NCBI RefSeq assembly: GCF_900497695.1
Contig: NZ_UIDD01000009.1
Location: forward strand, 1-64,000
DNA length: 64,000 nt
Direction of reading: 5' to 3'
Source: Pseudomonas wadenswilerensis
GTDB lineage: Bacteria > Pseudomonadota > Gammaproteobacteria > Pseudomonadales > Pseudomonadaceae
Shown here: in pieces, positions 25,769 through 33,801 of the stretch
How positions within the stretch are numbered: the first letter of the stretch is position 1
How the letters are laid out: each line of letters starts with the position of its first letter
The notes under the pieces: generated by a model
The model's input: only the letters and a program-made list of their open reading frames with translations
Database searches by the model: none
What the model was told of the DNA's origin: nothing
Program-made: the position numbers and the translations under genes

Positions 25769-26545
25769 TCATCCCGCCAGTGACTGCCTCGCGGTACGGG
25801 CCGCCAAGGTGTAGCGAATCAAATCATCAATGTCCTTCAGGTCTGCAGGGCAGCTTTGCAGGCCAAAGAAGGGCGTGACCGACGGCATCAGATCGCCTTT
25901 GTACAGGGCGTAGTAGTGATCACCGCGGGCTTTGATCTGGAAGAAGATACCGTCCTGATCAAAGACGAAGCTGTCGAACTTCGGCGCAAGCCGTGGTTTT
26001 ACGTAGGTGATGAAGGTTTTGTAGCCGCCTTCCAGGGCGACCAGCGAGGCACCGGTCATCGCCAAGCCGTTGACCACGTTCTTGACCGGGGAATGCTTGT
26101 CGACAATAAGTCGCGAGAGTTCGACGCACTCATTCTCGTAATTGGGCCCGGAGAACCGCACCAGTTGTTCATGGCTGATGAACTCGCCCGACTCGTGAGG
26201 GAAAGGCGTAATACGCTGGGTGCCGATAATTTCACCATCATAATAAAAGGCAAACACGTAGGAACGCGGGTCGTACTCATCCAGGCATACGGTGTCGTCG
26301 ACCGCGTTACCAAACAACGTCTTGTAGTAAACCTTTCGCTGCCCGTACAACCGGCTGCGGGCACGAGACAGTTCGAGAAACTGCGCTGGCGTAACCACCT
26401 GCCTGACTTGGACCTTGTCAGACTGGCACAAGTCTTGAAGTACTGAATCATAGAAACTGTAGATTGCCGATCCGGCTGAATCATCCTTTACCAACTGCAT
26501 ATTTGCCGAAGGCAAGGCAGCCTTGTTACTTGCGAGTGACGGCAT
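25769..26545 (-). CDS. FeeM-like N-acyl amino acid synthase (GNAT-fold)
   Basis: A 258-aa GNAT-fold protein. VTPAQFLELSRARSRLYGQRKVYY and YVFAFYYDGEIIGTQRITPFP are followed by NECVELSRLIVDK. This is the layout of FeeM/autoinducer-synthase-like N-acyltransferases that join an acyl chain from acyl-ACP to an amino acid or amine. The ATG at 26545 has AAGGG seven bases upstream. It is the first gene of the operon with SnoaL-like, HDO and acyl-CoA ligase genes. The amine acceptor is unknown. Confidence 0.75.
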   Translation of the reverse strand: MPSLASNKAALPSANMQLVKDDSAGSAIYSFYDSVLQDLCQSDKVQVRQVVTPAQFLELSRARSRLYGQRKVYYKTLFGNAVDDTVCLDEYDPRSYVFAFYYDGEIIGTQRITPFPHESGEFISHEQLVRFSGPNYENECVELSRLIVDKHSPVKNVVNGLAMTGASLVALEGGYKTFITYVKPRLAPKFDSFVFDQDGIFFQIKARGDHYYALYKGDLMPSVTPFFGLQSCPADLKDIDDLIRYTLAARTARQSLAG

Positions 26546-26599
26546 GAGAATTCCCTTCTTATTGTGATCTGTAGTGTTCAACTCAGCCCAGCGCACGAC

Positions 26600-26623
26600 C
26601 TAAGTTTCCACAGTACAATACAT
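26600..26623 (-). promoter_or_regulatory. seven-codon leader frame with a perfect ribosome site
   Basis: AAGGAGG (complement of 26631-26637) lies exactly seven bases before ATG 26623, which opens the frame MYCTVET and a TAG stop. It sits 54 bp upstream of the N-acyltransferase start in the same direction. It may be a leader peptide controlling the operon or the remnant of a lost gene. Confidence 0.35.
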
Positions 26624-26734
26624 AGCTTCGCCTCCTTGCGTAGATGCCTACAAGTTGATGATTTGCTTACTGCGCACAGCAAGGCACGCAACCCTCTTAT
26701 CGCGGGCGTGCCTTTAAACTAAAGCGACTTGCAG

Positions 26735-27181
26735 TTAAACCGGTGGCAGCGAGGTCAAGGCTCGACGGATCTGCTCTGCGCGCTCGCCCAGCACTTGGGG
26801 CGTAGCGAGTGGAAGGTCCGCATGACCCAGGTTGAAACCGTCACCGACAAAGCGGGCCAGTACATGCAGGTGGGCGTGGCCCACGGTCTGCCCGGCCACA
26901 GCGCCATCGCACAGCAGCAGGTTGATACCTTCGCAGGGGTGTTCATTGAGGCTCAAGCCGCTTTCACGCAGGGCGGCCGCCACCCGTTGACCCACACGCA
27001 TCATGTGGCCACAGGTTTGAGGAGGGATATCACCCAGGCCGCTTGCGTGGGCCTTGGGAATGACCAGGACATGGCCAGGAGTAATCGGCTGGATGGAGAG
27101 AAAGGCCAGGCACTGCTCGTCTTCGTAGATAACGGCAGCCGGTGATTCTTTCTTGGCGATTGCACAGAAAATGCAGTTCAC
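26735..27181 (-). CDS. HIT family nucleotide hydrolase
   Basis: A 148-aa histidine-triad protein. The N-terminal CIFCAIAKKESPAAVIYED is the usual HIT opening. The triad is VGHAHLHVLARF, though the order is HAHLH with a Val-Gly lead. The protein probably hydrolyses or transfers nucleoside phosphoramidates or dinucleotides. It is a stand-alone gene facing the N-acyltransferase operon's upstream side; the two are in the same direction but separated by about 190 bp. Confidence 0.88.
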   Translation of the reverse strand: MNCIFCAIAKKESPAAVIYEDEQCLAFLSIQPITPGHVLVIPKAHASGLGDIPPQTCGHMMRVGQRVAAALRESGLSLNEHPCEGINLLLCDGAVAGQTVGHAHLHVLARFVGDGFNLGHADLPLATPQVLGERAEQIRRALTSLPPV

Positions 27182-27538
27182 GATTAGCTCCCTCTATTGT
27201 AGTAGGTGCAAACCCGGTGGAGGCATGAAGATCCGGGTTGCTACAGGCTGCATTCCATTGCAGTTGACCGCACAGCTTGAGGGTGAAATTACCCTTGGCA
27301 TTCCACACCTGTACACGGGAGTTTTGAAATTTTTTGTATCCGAATTCCAGAAAGAAGATAACAGATTGATTTAAATGAGTTTTCCTAAGGTTGGTTGTTG
27401 TATCCGTCCTTTATCAGGTCGTGTGGGCCGAATAATCCCACAGGGCTACCTGCACTTGGAGTGAACAGGAACCCACCTGCCCTATATGATCTCCCATGCA
27501 ATCCTCCAAATACTCATACCCTGAAAAGGATTTCTCAG
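27182..27538. other. intergenic region, no gene seen
   Basis: About 350 bases between the HIT gene and the HhH protein gene. It must hold both divergent promoters. I see no conserved reading frame, repeat or strong hairpin. A ribosome site AAAGGA lies at its right end for the HhH gene. Confidence 0.5.
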
Positions 27539-27793
27539 ATGCCATTTTCACCGAAAGAGCGAGCGGCATTGCTCACACTCAAGGGCGTAGGCACAACCGT
27601 CATTACCCGGCTCGAACAGATGGGTATTGAATCGCTAGCAGGGTTAGCCAAATCGGATGTCAGTGACATTTTGGCTCAGGCGTCAGCCGCGCTAGGCTCG
27701 ACCTGCTGGAAGAACAGCCCGCAAGCGCGAGCAGCCATTACCGCCGCCGTTGACCTTGCGAAAGGGACTGCAGAGCACAAGCCCGCCGGCTAG
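27539..27793 (+). CDS. small helix-hairpin-helix protein
   Basis: An 84-aa protein. LLTLKGVGTTVITRLEQMGIESLAGLAKSDVSDIL is a helix-hairpin-helix element of the type that contacts DNA backbones, and the C-terminal part is helical. AAAGGA precedes ATG 27539; longer upstream reading has no ribosome site. Similar small HhH proteins are widespread in Pseudomonas without known function. Confidence 0.7.
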   Translation: MPFSPKERAALLTLKGVGTTVITRLEQMGIESLAGLAKSDVSDILAQASAALGSTCWKNSPQARAAITAAVDLAKGTAEHKPAG

Positions 27794-27849
27794 GTTCGTT
27801 CGTCTGCGCGGGTGCAAACCAGCATTAAACATCGCGGAAAAGGCAAAGC

Positions 27850-28326
27850 ATGGACCTGCAATTCAAGCGACTCAGTGAAATCAGCAGCGCCGACATCATC
27901 GACCTCAACAACAACCCGGTTGTCTTGCGCCACATGCCCTTGGGCCGCCCTGATTTCGACCAAGCCAAATGCTCAGCGTGGGTCGCCGAAAAAGAGTCAC
28001 AGTGGATGCTCAACGGATATGGCCCCTGGGCGTTCATGGTGGATAAAAAATTTGCCGGCTGGGGTGGGTTGCAGCAAACAGAAGGTGATGCAGACCTCGC
28101 CCTGGTTTTACATCCGGACTACTGGGGCCTGGGCAAAGCAATTTATGATGAGATCGTTCGGCGAGCCTTTCAGGAGATGGGGCTGGAATCGGTCACTGTC
28201 TTGCTTGCACCGACTAGAACCCGGATCAAGGGTGTTCTTCGAGTAGGGTTTCAACCGGACGGAGAGGTCAACGTCGACGGCAAACGCTTTGTTCGCTACC
28301 GGCTTCTCGCAAGCACTCGTGCTTGA
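27850..28326 (+). CDS. GNAT family N-acetyltransferase
   Basis: A 158-aa acetyltransferase-like protein. Strands beta4-beta5 are visible in DADLALVLHPDYWGLGKAIYDEIVRRAF, with the acetyl-CoA loop replaced by WGLGKAI (Q/R-x-x-G-x-G/A like), and the final RVGFQPDGEVNVDGKRFVRYRL is the typical C-terminus. The target (protein, amino acid or antibiotic) cannot be read. It begins 56 bp after the HhH gene. Confidence 0.75.
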   Translation: MDLQFKRLSEISSADIIDLNNNPVVLRHMPLGRPDFDQAKCSAWVAEKESQWMLNGYGPWAFMVDKKFAGWGGLQQTEGDADLALVLHPDYWGLGKAIYDEIVRRAFQEMGLESVTVLLAPTRTRIKGVLRVGFQPDGEVNVDGKRFVRYRLLASTRA

Positions 28327-28354
28327 GCCCGACGCCAAGCTCAGTGCAGTGAGC

Positions 28355-28425
28355 GTGCGGGCCCGCCGAGTGACCATAGCTGGTATTTCGCCGGCTGGCC
28401 GACGTCCTGGGCTGGCCGCCGTTCC
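28355..28425 (-). pseudogene. remnant of the 69-aa phage protein family (copy 1)
   Basis: On the plus strand GCGGGCCCGCCGAGTGACCA and GACGTCCTGGGCTGGCCGCC match, with an internal deletion, the 3' half of the 69-aa gene at 34116-34325 (there GCAGGCCCGCCAAGCGACCG and GGCGTCCTGGGCTGCATGG). It marks the left edge of the prophage-derived zone. Confidence 0.5.
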
Positions 28426-28488
28426 AGTTCGATTTAAAAGGAATGGAGCGAGGGGCAGCTTTACTCGATGCCCCTCGCCTATTGTTCA

Positions 28489-28914
28489 CTACTTCGGTGG
28501 TGGGCACTCAGCCTGTAGAAAGGTCATCGAGTAGGTGAAGTGCCGGTCGAAGGAAAGAGGCGGAGTGCCGGGGGCGGTCCATTCCGAATAGTTGCCAGTC
28601 ATGGTGGTGGGGCTATCCAGCTTGCCCATCGCCATGCTTGCGACATTACCGATCTGAGCGATAGGAATACTTCCGTACCAACGGACCTCTTTTTCGTTCT
28701 TGTACCAGCTGCCATTCCAGTTCGGCTCACTGGTGGAATACCAAGTGCTATCGGCCTTTAGGCAGACCGTCTGATTAGTCGCCACAGCTCCGCCCGGAAT
28801 GGTAAACGACGTCATTCGCCACAGGCCAACAGGCGAACTATCAGCTTGAGCTGCGCCGACAGATCCGGCAGCGATGCCGAGCAAAAGAGCAAACCGAACA
28901 ATGCTTCCATTCAT
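28489..28914 (-). CDS. exported hypothetical protein downstream of a LexA box
   Basis: A 141-aa protein with a signal peptide (MNGSIVRFALLLGIAAGSVGAAQA, cleavage near residue 24). The mature part is small, beta-rich and Trp-rich (VGLWRMTSF, EPNWNGSWYKNEKEVRWYGS). It resembles the DUF3617-type layout of small periplasmic proteins that open with GLWR/GLWE, but I am not sure of the family. A perfect LexA box lies 65 bp upstream. It is flanked by phage scraps, so it may be a cassette gene. Confidence 0.65.
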   Translation of the reverse strand: MNGSIVRFALLLGIAAGSVGAAQADSSPVGLWRMTSFTIPGGAVATNQTVCLKADSTWYSTSEPNWNGSWYKNEKEVRWYGSIPIAQIGNVASMAMGKLDSPTTMTGNYSEWTAPGTPPLSFDRHFTYSMTFLQAECPPPK

Positions 28915-28978
28915 AATGTTTCTCCATAGAAACGAGTTTCGTTAAGTTGAGCCGAGTGAATTCTCAGCCACAAAACAA

Positions 28979-28994
28979 CTGTATATGCATACAG
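28979..28994. promoter_or_regulatory. LexA (SOS) box
   Basis: CTGTATATGCATACAG is a full CTG-N10-CAG LexA operator with a TA-rich centre. It lies upstream of the minus-strand exported protein gene and beside an Rz remnant, so it could be inherited from the prophage. Confidence 0.75.
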
Positions 28995-29059
28995 CTGTTT
29001 TGTGCAACCTCATTCCGTGGAAAAGACCTTCGGCGCGTAAGGTTCGTGGCTTGCGCCCT

Positions 29060-29125
29060 TCCGGGTGGTGGATTTCGTTGTTGGCCGGCAGCTGATCTTC
29101 AAGGGCGCGGCGATTGGCAAACAGA
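29060..29125 (-). pseudogene. Rz spanin remnant (short piece)
   Basis: GGTGGTGGATTTCGTTGTTG and GCAGCTGATCTTCAAGGGCG on the plus strand match the antisense of the intact Rz gene around 38938-38990 with scattered differences. Only about 65 bases remain. Confidence 0.5.
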
Positions 29126-29171
29126 TAAGCACAGTGCGGCTACCACTCTGGCCGCGAAGGCCGGCGTCTAC

Positions 29172-29351
29172 ATGGAAAAATGCCATGACCCACATCCCGC
29201 CGCGACCTTCAGCCACAAAGTAGATGATCCGGACACGAAAACCTTCATAGACGCGTCCAAATCCGTCAACATGCTGTTGGAAGACAAAAAGCTTAACAAC
29301 TCGGCAGACAACGCCATGGAAAGGTACTTAGGGGAGTCGGAGTGGTCATAA
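29172..29351 (+). CDS. 59-aa reading frame, possible toxin C-terminal fragment
   Basis: MEKCHDPHPAATFSHKVDD opens a 59-aa frame ending GESEWS. It overlaps the next gene by ten bases (GTG at 29342 inside it). The frame is open further upstream through the Rz remnant without a credible start. Short orphan frames followed by an overlapping small acidic gene are seen at displaced C-terminal toxin/immunity cassettes, but no catalytic motif is visible. Confidence 0.35.
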   Translation: MEKCHDPHPAATFSHKVDDPDTKTFIDASKSVNMLLEDKKLNNSADNAMERYLGESEWS

Positions 29352-29797
29352 ATCAGCTGATGTCCCAAGAGCTTGAGGCAGTAACGCTCAGCGGTAAAAA
29401 TTTGCCAAATGAGCTGATTAGACTGATCGCGGAAGGGTTCAGTGAGTGGGAGGGGTGCTTTCTACTGACCGTTTTCAAGAAAAGACTTCGAACTGTGCAA
29501 AGAGCGCTCTGCCCGGACGAGACGAGCGTTGAATGCTGGGTCAACTCACTGCGTATCGACGATTACCTGGAAGACGATCATCTTGCACATGCCTTGCTGT
29601 TGATCAACGCAGTGTTTCAGCAGTGGCGCACGCAGTATCCGCAGCACACATTGATCGCAGCAGCTTCAACCGACGAATTTGGCGCAGCCGTTAAATTCTA
29701 CGTATCACGAACAGAACAATCGTGGCTGAATGGTGATACCGAAGGCTTTGTTCAGCCCGTGTTAGTTACGGACTCGAGACAGTTACCATTCCAGTAA
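29342..29797 (+). CDS. hypothetical protein, possible immunity protein
   Basis: A 151-aa acidic protein without signal peptide or transmembrane helix. The GTG start at 29342 has GGGGAG five bases upstream; ATG 29360 is an alternative. Segments include LIRLIAEGFSEWEGCFLL and HTLIAAASTDEFGAAVKFYVS. No family is recognised. Its overlap with the preceding short frame suggests the two are translated together, as in toxin/immunity pairs. Confidence 0.5.
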   Translation: MVINQLMSQELEAVTLSGKNLPNELIRLIAEGFSEWEGCFLLTVFKKRLRTVQRALCPDETSVECWVNSLRIDDYLEDDHLAHALLLINAVFQQWRTQYPQHTLIAAASTDEFGAAVKFYVSRTEQSWLNGDTEGFVQPVLVTDSRQLPFQ

Positions 29798-30296
29798 GCT
29801 CAAATTACAAGGCACCGCCAAAACCATCTGTCCTGCCCTGTGCCCTTGCTTGAGTTGAAGCCCAGATGCTGGCCAGCACGCCCTCGCAGGCCAAGTTCAA
29901 GGCCTATCAAAAGCGCGAACACCACGATGTTGAGTGCATGTTCGGCTTCAGGGTCCGACGGGACTGACCCTCCCGCGCTGCCCACCAGCGCCTTATCGTT
30001 TTCCGTTCGTAGCAGGGAAATCACTGAGCGGGTTTACCGCCGCGTAGGAGCGCTGGCAAAGCCCACCAAGTAGCCGAAGTTTTGTCAGCGCCGACATTTT
30101 TCCATGTCCCAGAAACGCGGTTTTCAAGACCGATACGAAGACCCAAGCCCGCTGCACCTTTGACGAGGATTTCAGTTCCAAAACTTTCGCCTTACCGACG
30201 GGCTACAGGCCCCATCCTACCGCGGTGCACGCCTTGAGTTTTGGAACTGGTTTTCTACCCCTTAACTGACTACCCAGTCCAGAAAACGAGTAGTCG
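29798..30296. other. gene-poor scar region with an inverted repeat
   Basis: About 500 bases with no credible gene. CAGTTCCAAAAC at 30173-30184 and its exact reverse complement GTTTTGGAACTG at 30238-30249 form a 12-bp inverted repeat 53 bases apart. Otherwise I see only decayed sequence leading into the integrase remnant. Confidence 0.5.
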
Positions 30297-30551
30297 ATGT
30301 GTGGTTCGTGGCGACCGCCTGGAACACGAAGTGGGCCGCCATACAGCGTCGCGCCGGACAGACGACCGTACCAAACTCGACACACCTATGCATGCTGGTG
30401 CATCGCTACTCAAGGGACCCTAGTATTCATCACCAAGCAAATGGGCCATAAAGACTTCCCTATGCTCGTGGAGGTTTATGCAAAATGGATGGATAACGAA
30501 TCCCCAGCCGAACTATCAAGAATTTGGAACAATATAAAAAGCGCCCGATAG
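30297..30551 (+). pseudogene. truncated phage tyrosine integrase (C-terminal piece)
   Basis: The last about 60 residues of a tyrosine recombinase remain: QTRHTYACWCIATQG (the R-H-x-x-R/H box), then FITKQMGHKDFPMLVEVYAKWM with the catalytic Tyr in VYAKWM. The N-terminal arm-binding and core domains are missing. This fragment indicates an old integration event at this site and forms the boundary between the chromosome-like left part and the defence genes. Confidence 0.75.
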
Positions 30552-30561
30552 GGCGCTTACT
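30536..30561 (-). terminator. terminator hairpin at the PIN-gene stop
   Basis: AAGCGCCC and GGGCGCTT pair around GATA. The minus-strand copy is followed by TTTTTAT. The stem overlaps the stop codon (30557-30559) of the PIN gene and can also end the integrase remnant on the plus strand. Confidence 0.75.
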
Positions 30562-31807
30562 TTTCGTCTTCGATATTTTTGGCAGCATCAATTGATGCTA
30601 TTAAATTTAAGGTAGCATTCAGCTCTTGACGAGCTTCGCTCAACATACGTTCCAATTGAGCATCAGGTACGTTCTCAAACTGAGCACTCGGCTCCCCAAC
30701 AAGCCGCTCACTAAGCTCAGAAGATAACTGCATTACTTGATTCCTAAGCACATTCGCATGAAAATGCAGAGTAGACTTATACCTGATAGGATCTCGACCT
30801 TCATACCCCGAATCATACAGGGCAGTGGTGCCATCTAAAAACGTGTAAGGATCCTTCCTCCCTTCATACTTTCTACTTGTTTTTTTCCACGCATTATACT
30901 TGGGCTGGAGATGTTCGATATCGTTCCGCACGCTTTCGGCGAGTCGAACCTCTCTGACCTCTTCCATTGCCTGCACCGACACTTCCTGCTTCAAAAAATC
31001 GCCCGCTTGTTGCAAGAATCGGTCAGGAGAATACATATAAAAACGCTGGGATGTCATCGACATAAATTCATCGATTAACTCAGGAAGCGGGCCAATGGTT
31101 CGCCCACTCTGCTTAAGCCACCAGTCCTCTTTATTATCTCCGGTAACGAAGATAACATCTTGAGTATCAGATTTTGCTTTATTGATTAATTGAAGCCAGC
31201 CTATATAGTCTCCATAGGGTGCCAATCTTTCCTCAAGTGACTTGCCACCCGCCTTGTCTGAGTCTTTGAATCCAGGTGGGATTTTATTCTCATATCTAAC
31301 CTCACCCACGGCGATGATATCTTCAAGCTCCTGCTCGTTGAACCCACTTCCAACCTTACCCTCAAAAATACGACTAACCGCTTCCTTAATATCGTCACTG
31401 GTGATTTTTTGGTCGTGACGCTCTTTATTTTGCTCCAGCTCACCAATTATGAGATCAAAAGACTTTTTACAGTCATCCAAAACCTGCGCCCCAACAAAGG
31501 GGTGCTGCTTCGGATTTTCGAAATTCTTTCGCAAATCCGTTAAACCCTGGATAGCTATATCGTATGTTTTCGCTTGATCACTAATTACCTTAAGTCTATT
31601 TTTTAAATACTCCTTCGCAACTTGATGCGAAATCCAGAGTCTATCTGCCAGCTTCTCAAAAAGATCTAAAAATTCGTTTCTAGTACCTTCAGAATAGCGA
31701 TACAGGTTGAGCAAAACATTTGCATCTACAGCAATCAAGCTTCGATCCCATAGCCTCTGGAGATCTTGAGGGTCGTTTGCGAAATGCCCTGGGAAAACAC
31801 TCTTCAT
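30557..31807 (-). CDS. PIN-like domain protein, probable defence nuclease
   Basis: A 416-aa protein. The N-terminal PIN-like domain starts at SLIAVDANVLLNLYRYSEGTR (acidic D28) and includes LWISHQVAKEYLKNR and a C-terminal acidic box DVIFVTGDNKEDWW near residue 210. The rest is helical and charged with a coiled-coil-like end. The ATG at 31807 is chosen because the frame upstream lacks PIN similarity. Such stand-alone PIN-like proteins of about 400 aa often occur in defence islands and may cut RNA. It is AT-richer than neighbouring core genes. Confidence 0.75.
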   Translation of the reverse strand: MKSVFPGHFANDPQDLQRLWDRSLIAVDANVLLNLYRYSEGTRNEFLDLFEKLADRLWISHQVAKEYLKNRLKVISDQAKTYDIAIQGLTDLRKNFENPKQHPFVGAQVLDDCKKSFDLIIGELEQNKERHDQKITSDDIKEAVSRIFEGKVGSGFNEQELEDIIAVGEVRYENKIPPGFKDSDKAGGKSLEERLAPYGDYIGWLQLINKAKSDTQDVIFVTGDNKEDWWLKQSGRTIGPLPELIDEFMSMTSQRFYMYSPDRFLQQAGDFLKQEVSVQAMEEVREVRLAESVRNDIEHLQPKYNAWKKTSRKYEGRKDPYTFLDGTTALYDSGYEGRDPIRYKSTLHFHANVLRNQVMQLSSELSERLVGEPSAQFENVPDAQLERMLSEARQELNATLNLIASIDAAKNIEDEK

Positions 31808-32200
31808 CGCGGGAGCTCTGCAGACCAAAATGCCAGTATGCCATGCCCTCAGTCTTGAAGTCGCGGCGAGGGGCATTCGTGTTACTCTCACTTCACCATC
31901 AACCCCTCGCACTGAAAGGTGGTTGGCAGCCAACGAATTGCCCCATTTTTGCCCCATCGTTTTTGCGAAAATGCCGTAATCCATTGATGAATAAAGCAAT
32001 TTCTGATTTCTCCGCACACACCCCGATGATGCAGCAGAATGGGTAAAAATCGGCTCTAGGCCTTTAAATACGTGGCGTATGCATTACAAGTGCCTAGCAT
32101 GCATTCGCCATTTTCGACGGTTTTCAGCCAAAAAATAGGCAGTTTACGCCGGCAGTATTAGACAGCAAAAGCCCCCTCCTCCGGCGTCCTGCCGACCTCA
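31808..32200. other. intergenic region with a 17-bp direct-repeat copy
   Basis: No gene is seen. It contains ACACACCCCGATGATGC at 32016-32032, an exact copy of which lies at 42574-42590, and a tandem of CCCCATTTTTGCCCCATCG type near 31942. It is probably the decayed end of an integrated element. Confidence 0.45.
32016..32032. repeat. 17-bp direct repeat, copy 1
   Basis: ACACACCCCGATGATGC is repeated exactly at 42574-42590. The two copies enclose 10.5 kb that includes phage lysis genes and cassette genes. It may be an attachment-site or recombination scar. Confidence 0.45.
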
Positions 32201-32494
32201 CTATTCCTCCCTGCACCACCACGACTGCGCGTAGAAGGCGCCGTCCACTTCCTCGATCCCGGTCAGGTTCATCCCGACCTGGGCCATGCCGGTGATCTTC
32301 ACGTCGAGCAGCCGCGGGAAAACGTCGGGGCCTGGCCCTGAGCCGAAGATCCAGGCGCTGATAGTCGAGCGCCCAAGGCTCTCGTTGTAGCATTCACTGA
32401 TCTGGATGTCGCCGGCCAGCGGCTGCATCTTCCGTAGCTGCTCGGTAGGGATGGCGACGCCCAGCTTTCGCCGGCGCAGGATGAGGAAGCGCAT
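32201..32494 (-). CDS. hypothetical protein under a LexA box
   Basis: A 97-aa soluble protein (MRFLILRRRKLGVAIPTEQL..., ending YAQSWWCREE). The segment ISAWIFGSGPGPDVFPRLLDVKITGMAQVGMNLTGIEEVDG looks like a small beta-rich domain. A CTG-N10-CAG LexA box lies 12 bp upstream, and the gene is divergent from the SRAP pseudogene. This neighbour pair (small protein plus SRAP) is common in Pseudomonas prophage-like regions. Its role is unknown; SOS control suggests damage response. Confidence 0.7.
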   Translation of the reverse strand: MRFLILRRRKLGVAIPTEQLRKMQPLAGDIQISECYNESLGRSTISAWIFGSGPGPDVFPRLLDVKITGMAQVGMNLTGIEEVDGAFYAQSWWCREE

Positions 32495-32505
32495 GCTGGC
32501 TACCA

Positions 32506-32521
32506 CTGTATAAAAACACAG
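32506..32521. promoter_or_regulatory. LexA (SOS) box
   Basis: CTGTATAAAAACACAG fits CTG-N10-CAG. It lies 12 bp before the minus-strand gene at 32494 and about 95 bp before the SRAP pseudogene on the plus strand, so it could have controlled both. Confidence 0.72.
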
Positions 32522-32614
32522 CATGCTATGAATTTGCCCGGGGCCTGGCAATTACCGATCGGCGGCAAGTCGAACCGGCTACTCTGTGGTGATGCGACCA
32601 CCGAGGCCGGCCCC

Positions 32615-33275
32615 ATGTGCGGAAGACTCAGCCAGTACCACGCATCCACGACTTCGTCGACGCCCTGAGCATGCCCTACCCGCTTGCCAATAGCGTCGGC
32701 GACCAACCGCTTGAGCGGTACAACGTGCCGCCAACCACCCGGGTAGCACTGCTACGCCTCGAGGATGGAGTGCTCCATGCCGATCTGGTGCGTTGGGGTT
32801 GGCGGCCGCACTGGGCCAAGGACCGCGCCGCACCGATCAATGCCCGGGTCAAGAAGGTAGCGCACGGGGCGTTCTTCCGTGCGATTTGGCCGCATCGAAC
32901 GATAACGCCAGTCGACGGGATGAGTGGGTTGATGAGGGGAGACCGAAGAAGCAGCCCTATTACATCCGGAGGCGAGACGGGCAACCATCGCTATGCGCAA
33001 GCATTGGCCATTTCACTGGTCACGAGCATGACGGATTCGGGATCATCACCGCCGATGCCCAGGGTGGGATGGTTGATGTACACGATCGCCGGCCTGTCGT
33101 GCTGTCGTCCGAACTTGCACGGCAGTGGGCCGGCCTGACAATGCCAAAGGAGCAAACCGAGCAGTTGGTCTTGAACCTTGGCGAGGGACCAGAGACATTT
33201 GAGTGGTACCGTGTTGGAGTTGCTGTGGGCAACACGCGAAACCAAGGTGTCCACCTGCTAGACTCAACAAGATGA
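32615..33275 (+). pseudogene. SRAP (HMCES/YedK-like) DNA-crosslink protease, frameshifted twice
   Basis: The start MCGRLSQYH carries the catalytic Cys2. The reading then shifts to the frame of IHDFVDALSMPYPLANS and LERYNVPPTTRVALLR...RWGWRPHWAKD, with INARVKKVAHGAFFR. It shifts again to DEWVDEGRPKKQPYYIRRRD, IGHFTGHEHDGFGIITADAQ and the C-terminus. Each switch equals a net one-base loss modulo three: a G near 32641 and a small deletion near 32920 that also removes the usual VDGWFEW core. The protein, which shields abasic sites in single-stranded DNA, is no longer made in full. Confidence 0.82.
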
Positions 33276-33339
33276 CTCCAGATAAAACTAGAACCACCCC
33301 CAGACACTTGAACATGTCCAGGGGCAGAGCGAAAGATTA

Positions 33340-33801
33340 TTATTTAAACGTAACAACAATAGGGGAAGGCTCACCAGGCATACCAGGAGTGCCAGATGTT
33401 GAACAGCCTCCATTATTGCAAGTGATAGTCGCGGACAACCCAAGAGAAGGGACAACTTTCGTATACCACGTGCCACCGTCCTTTATATGCCTAAAAGTCA
33501 AATTGCCAAGCCTGATGCCTTTATCGTCTTCTACAGCCCAGCTGACTTCCTTTGCCCCACTCGTGCAAAGGCTAAAAATGTTATCTGAGTCCGTCATTCC
33601 GAATGAAACATCTCCCTGAGGCGGAACGGTATAGGCACCGCTCTTCGGAGCGTACATGCACTGGCTGCTGATTTGCCTCACGTACTTTGTCTGATTACTC
33701 GCATTCTTGAAGTGCACCGTATAGTCTTGCTTCGCCATAACTTGCGAAGAAGCGAGCATGACAAATGAAACAAGCGCAGCGCTTGAGAATAGGTTTTTCA
33801 T
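33340..33801 (-). CDS. exported hypothetical protein
   Basis: A 153-aa protein with a signal peptide (MKNLFSSAALVSFVMLASSQVMA, cleavage after residue 23). The mature part has four cysteines (SSQCMYAP, FSLCTSG, TITCNNGGCSTSG) that could form two disulfides, and a Gly/Pro-rich end (SGTPGMPGEPSP). It is AT-richer than core genes and is flanked by phage scraps. No family is recognised. Confidence 0.6.
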   Translation of the reverse strand: MKNLFSSAALVSFVMLASSQVMAKQDYTVHFKNASNQTKYVRQISSQCMYAPKSGAYTVPPQGDVSFGMTDSDNIFSLCTSGAKEVSWAVEDDKGIRLGNLTFRHIKDGGTWYTKVVPSLGLSATITCNNGGCSTSGTPGMPGEPSPIVVTFK

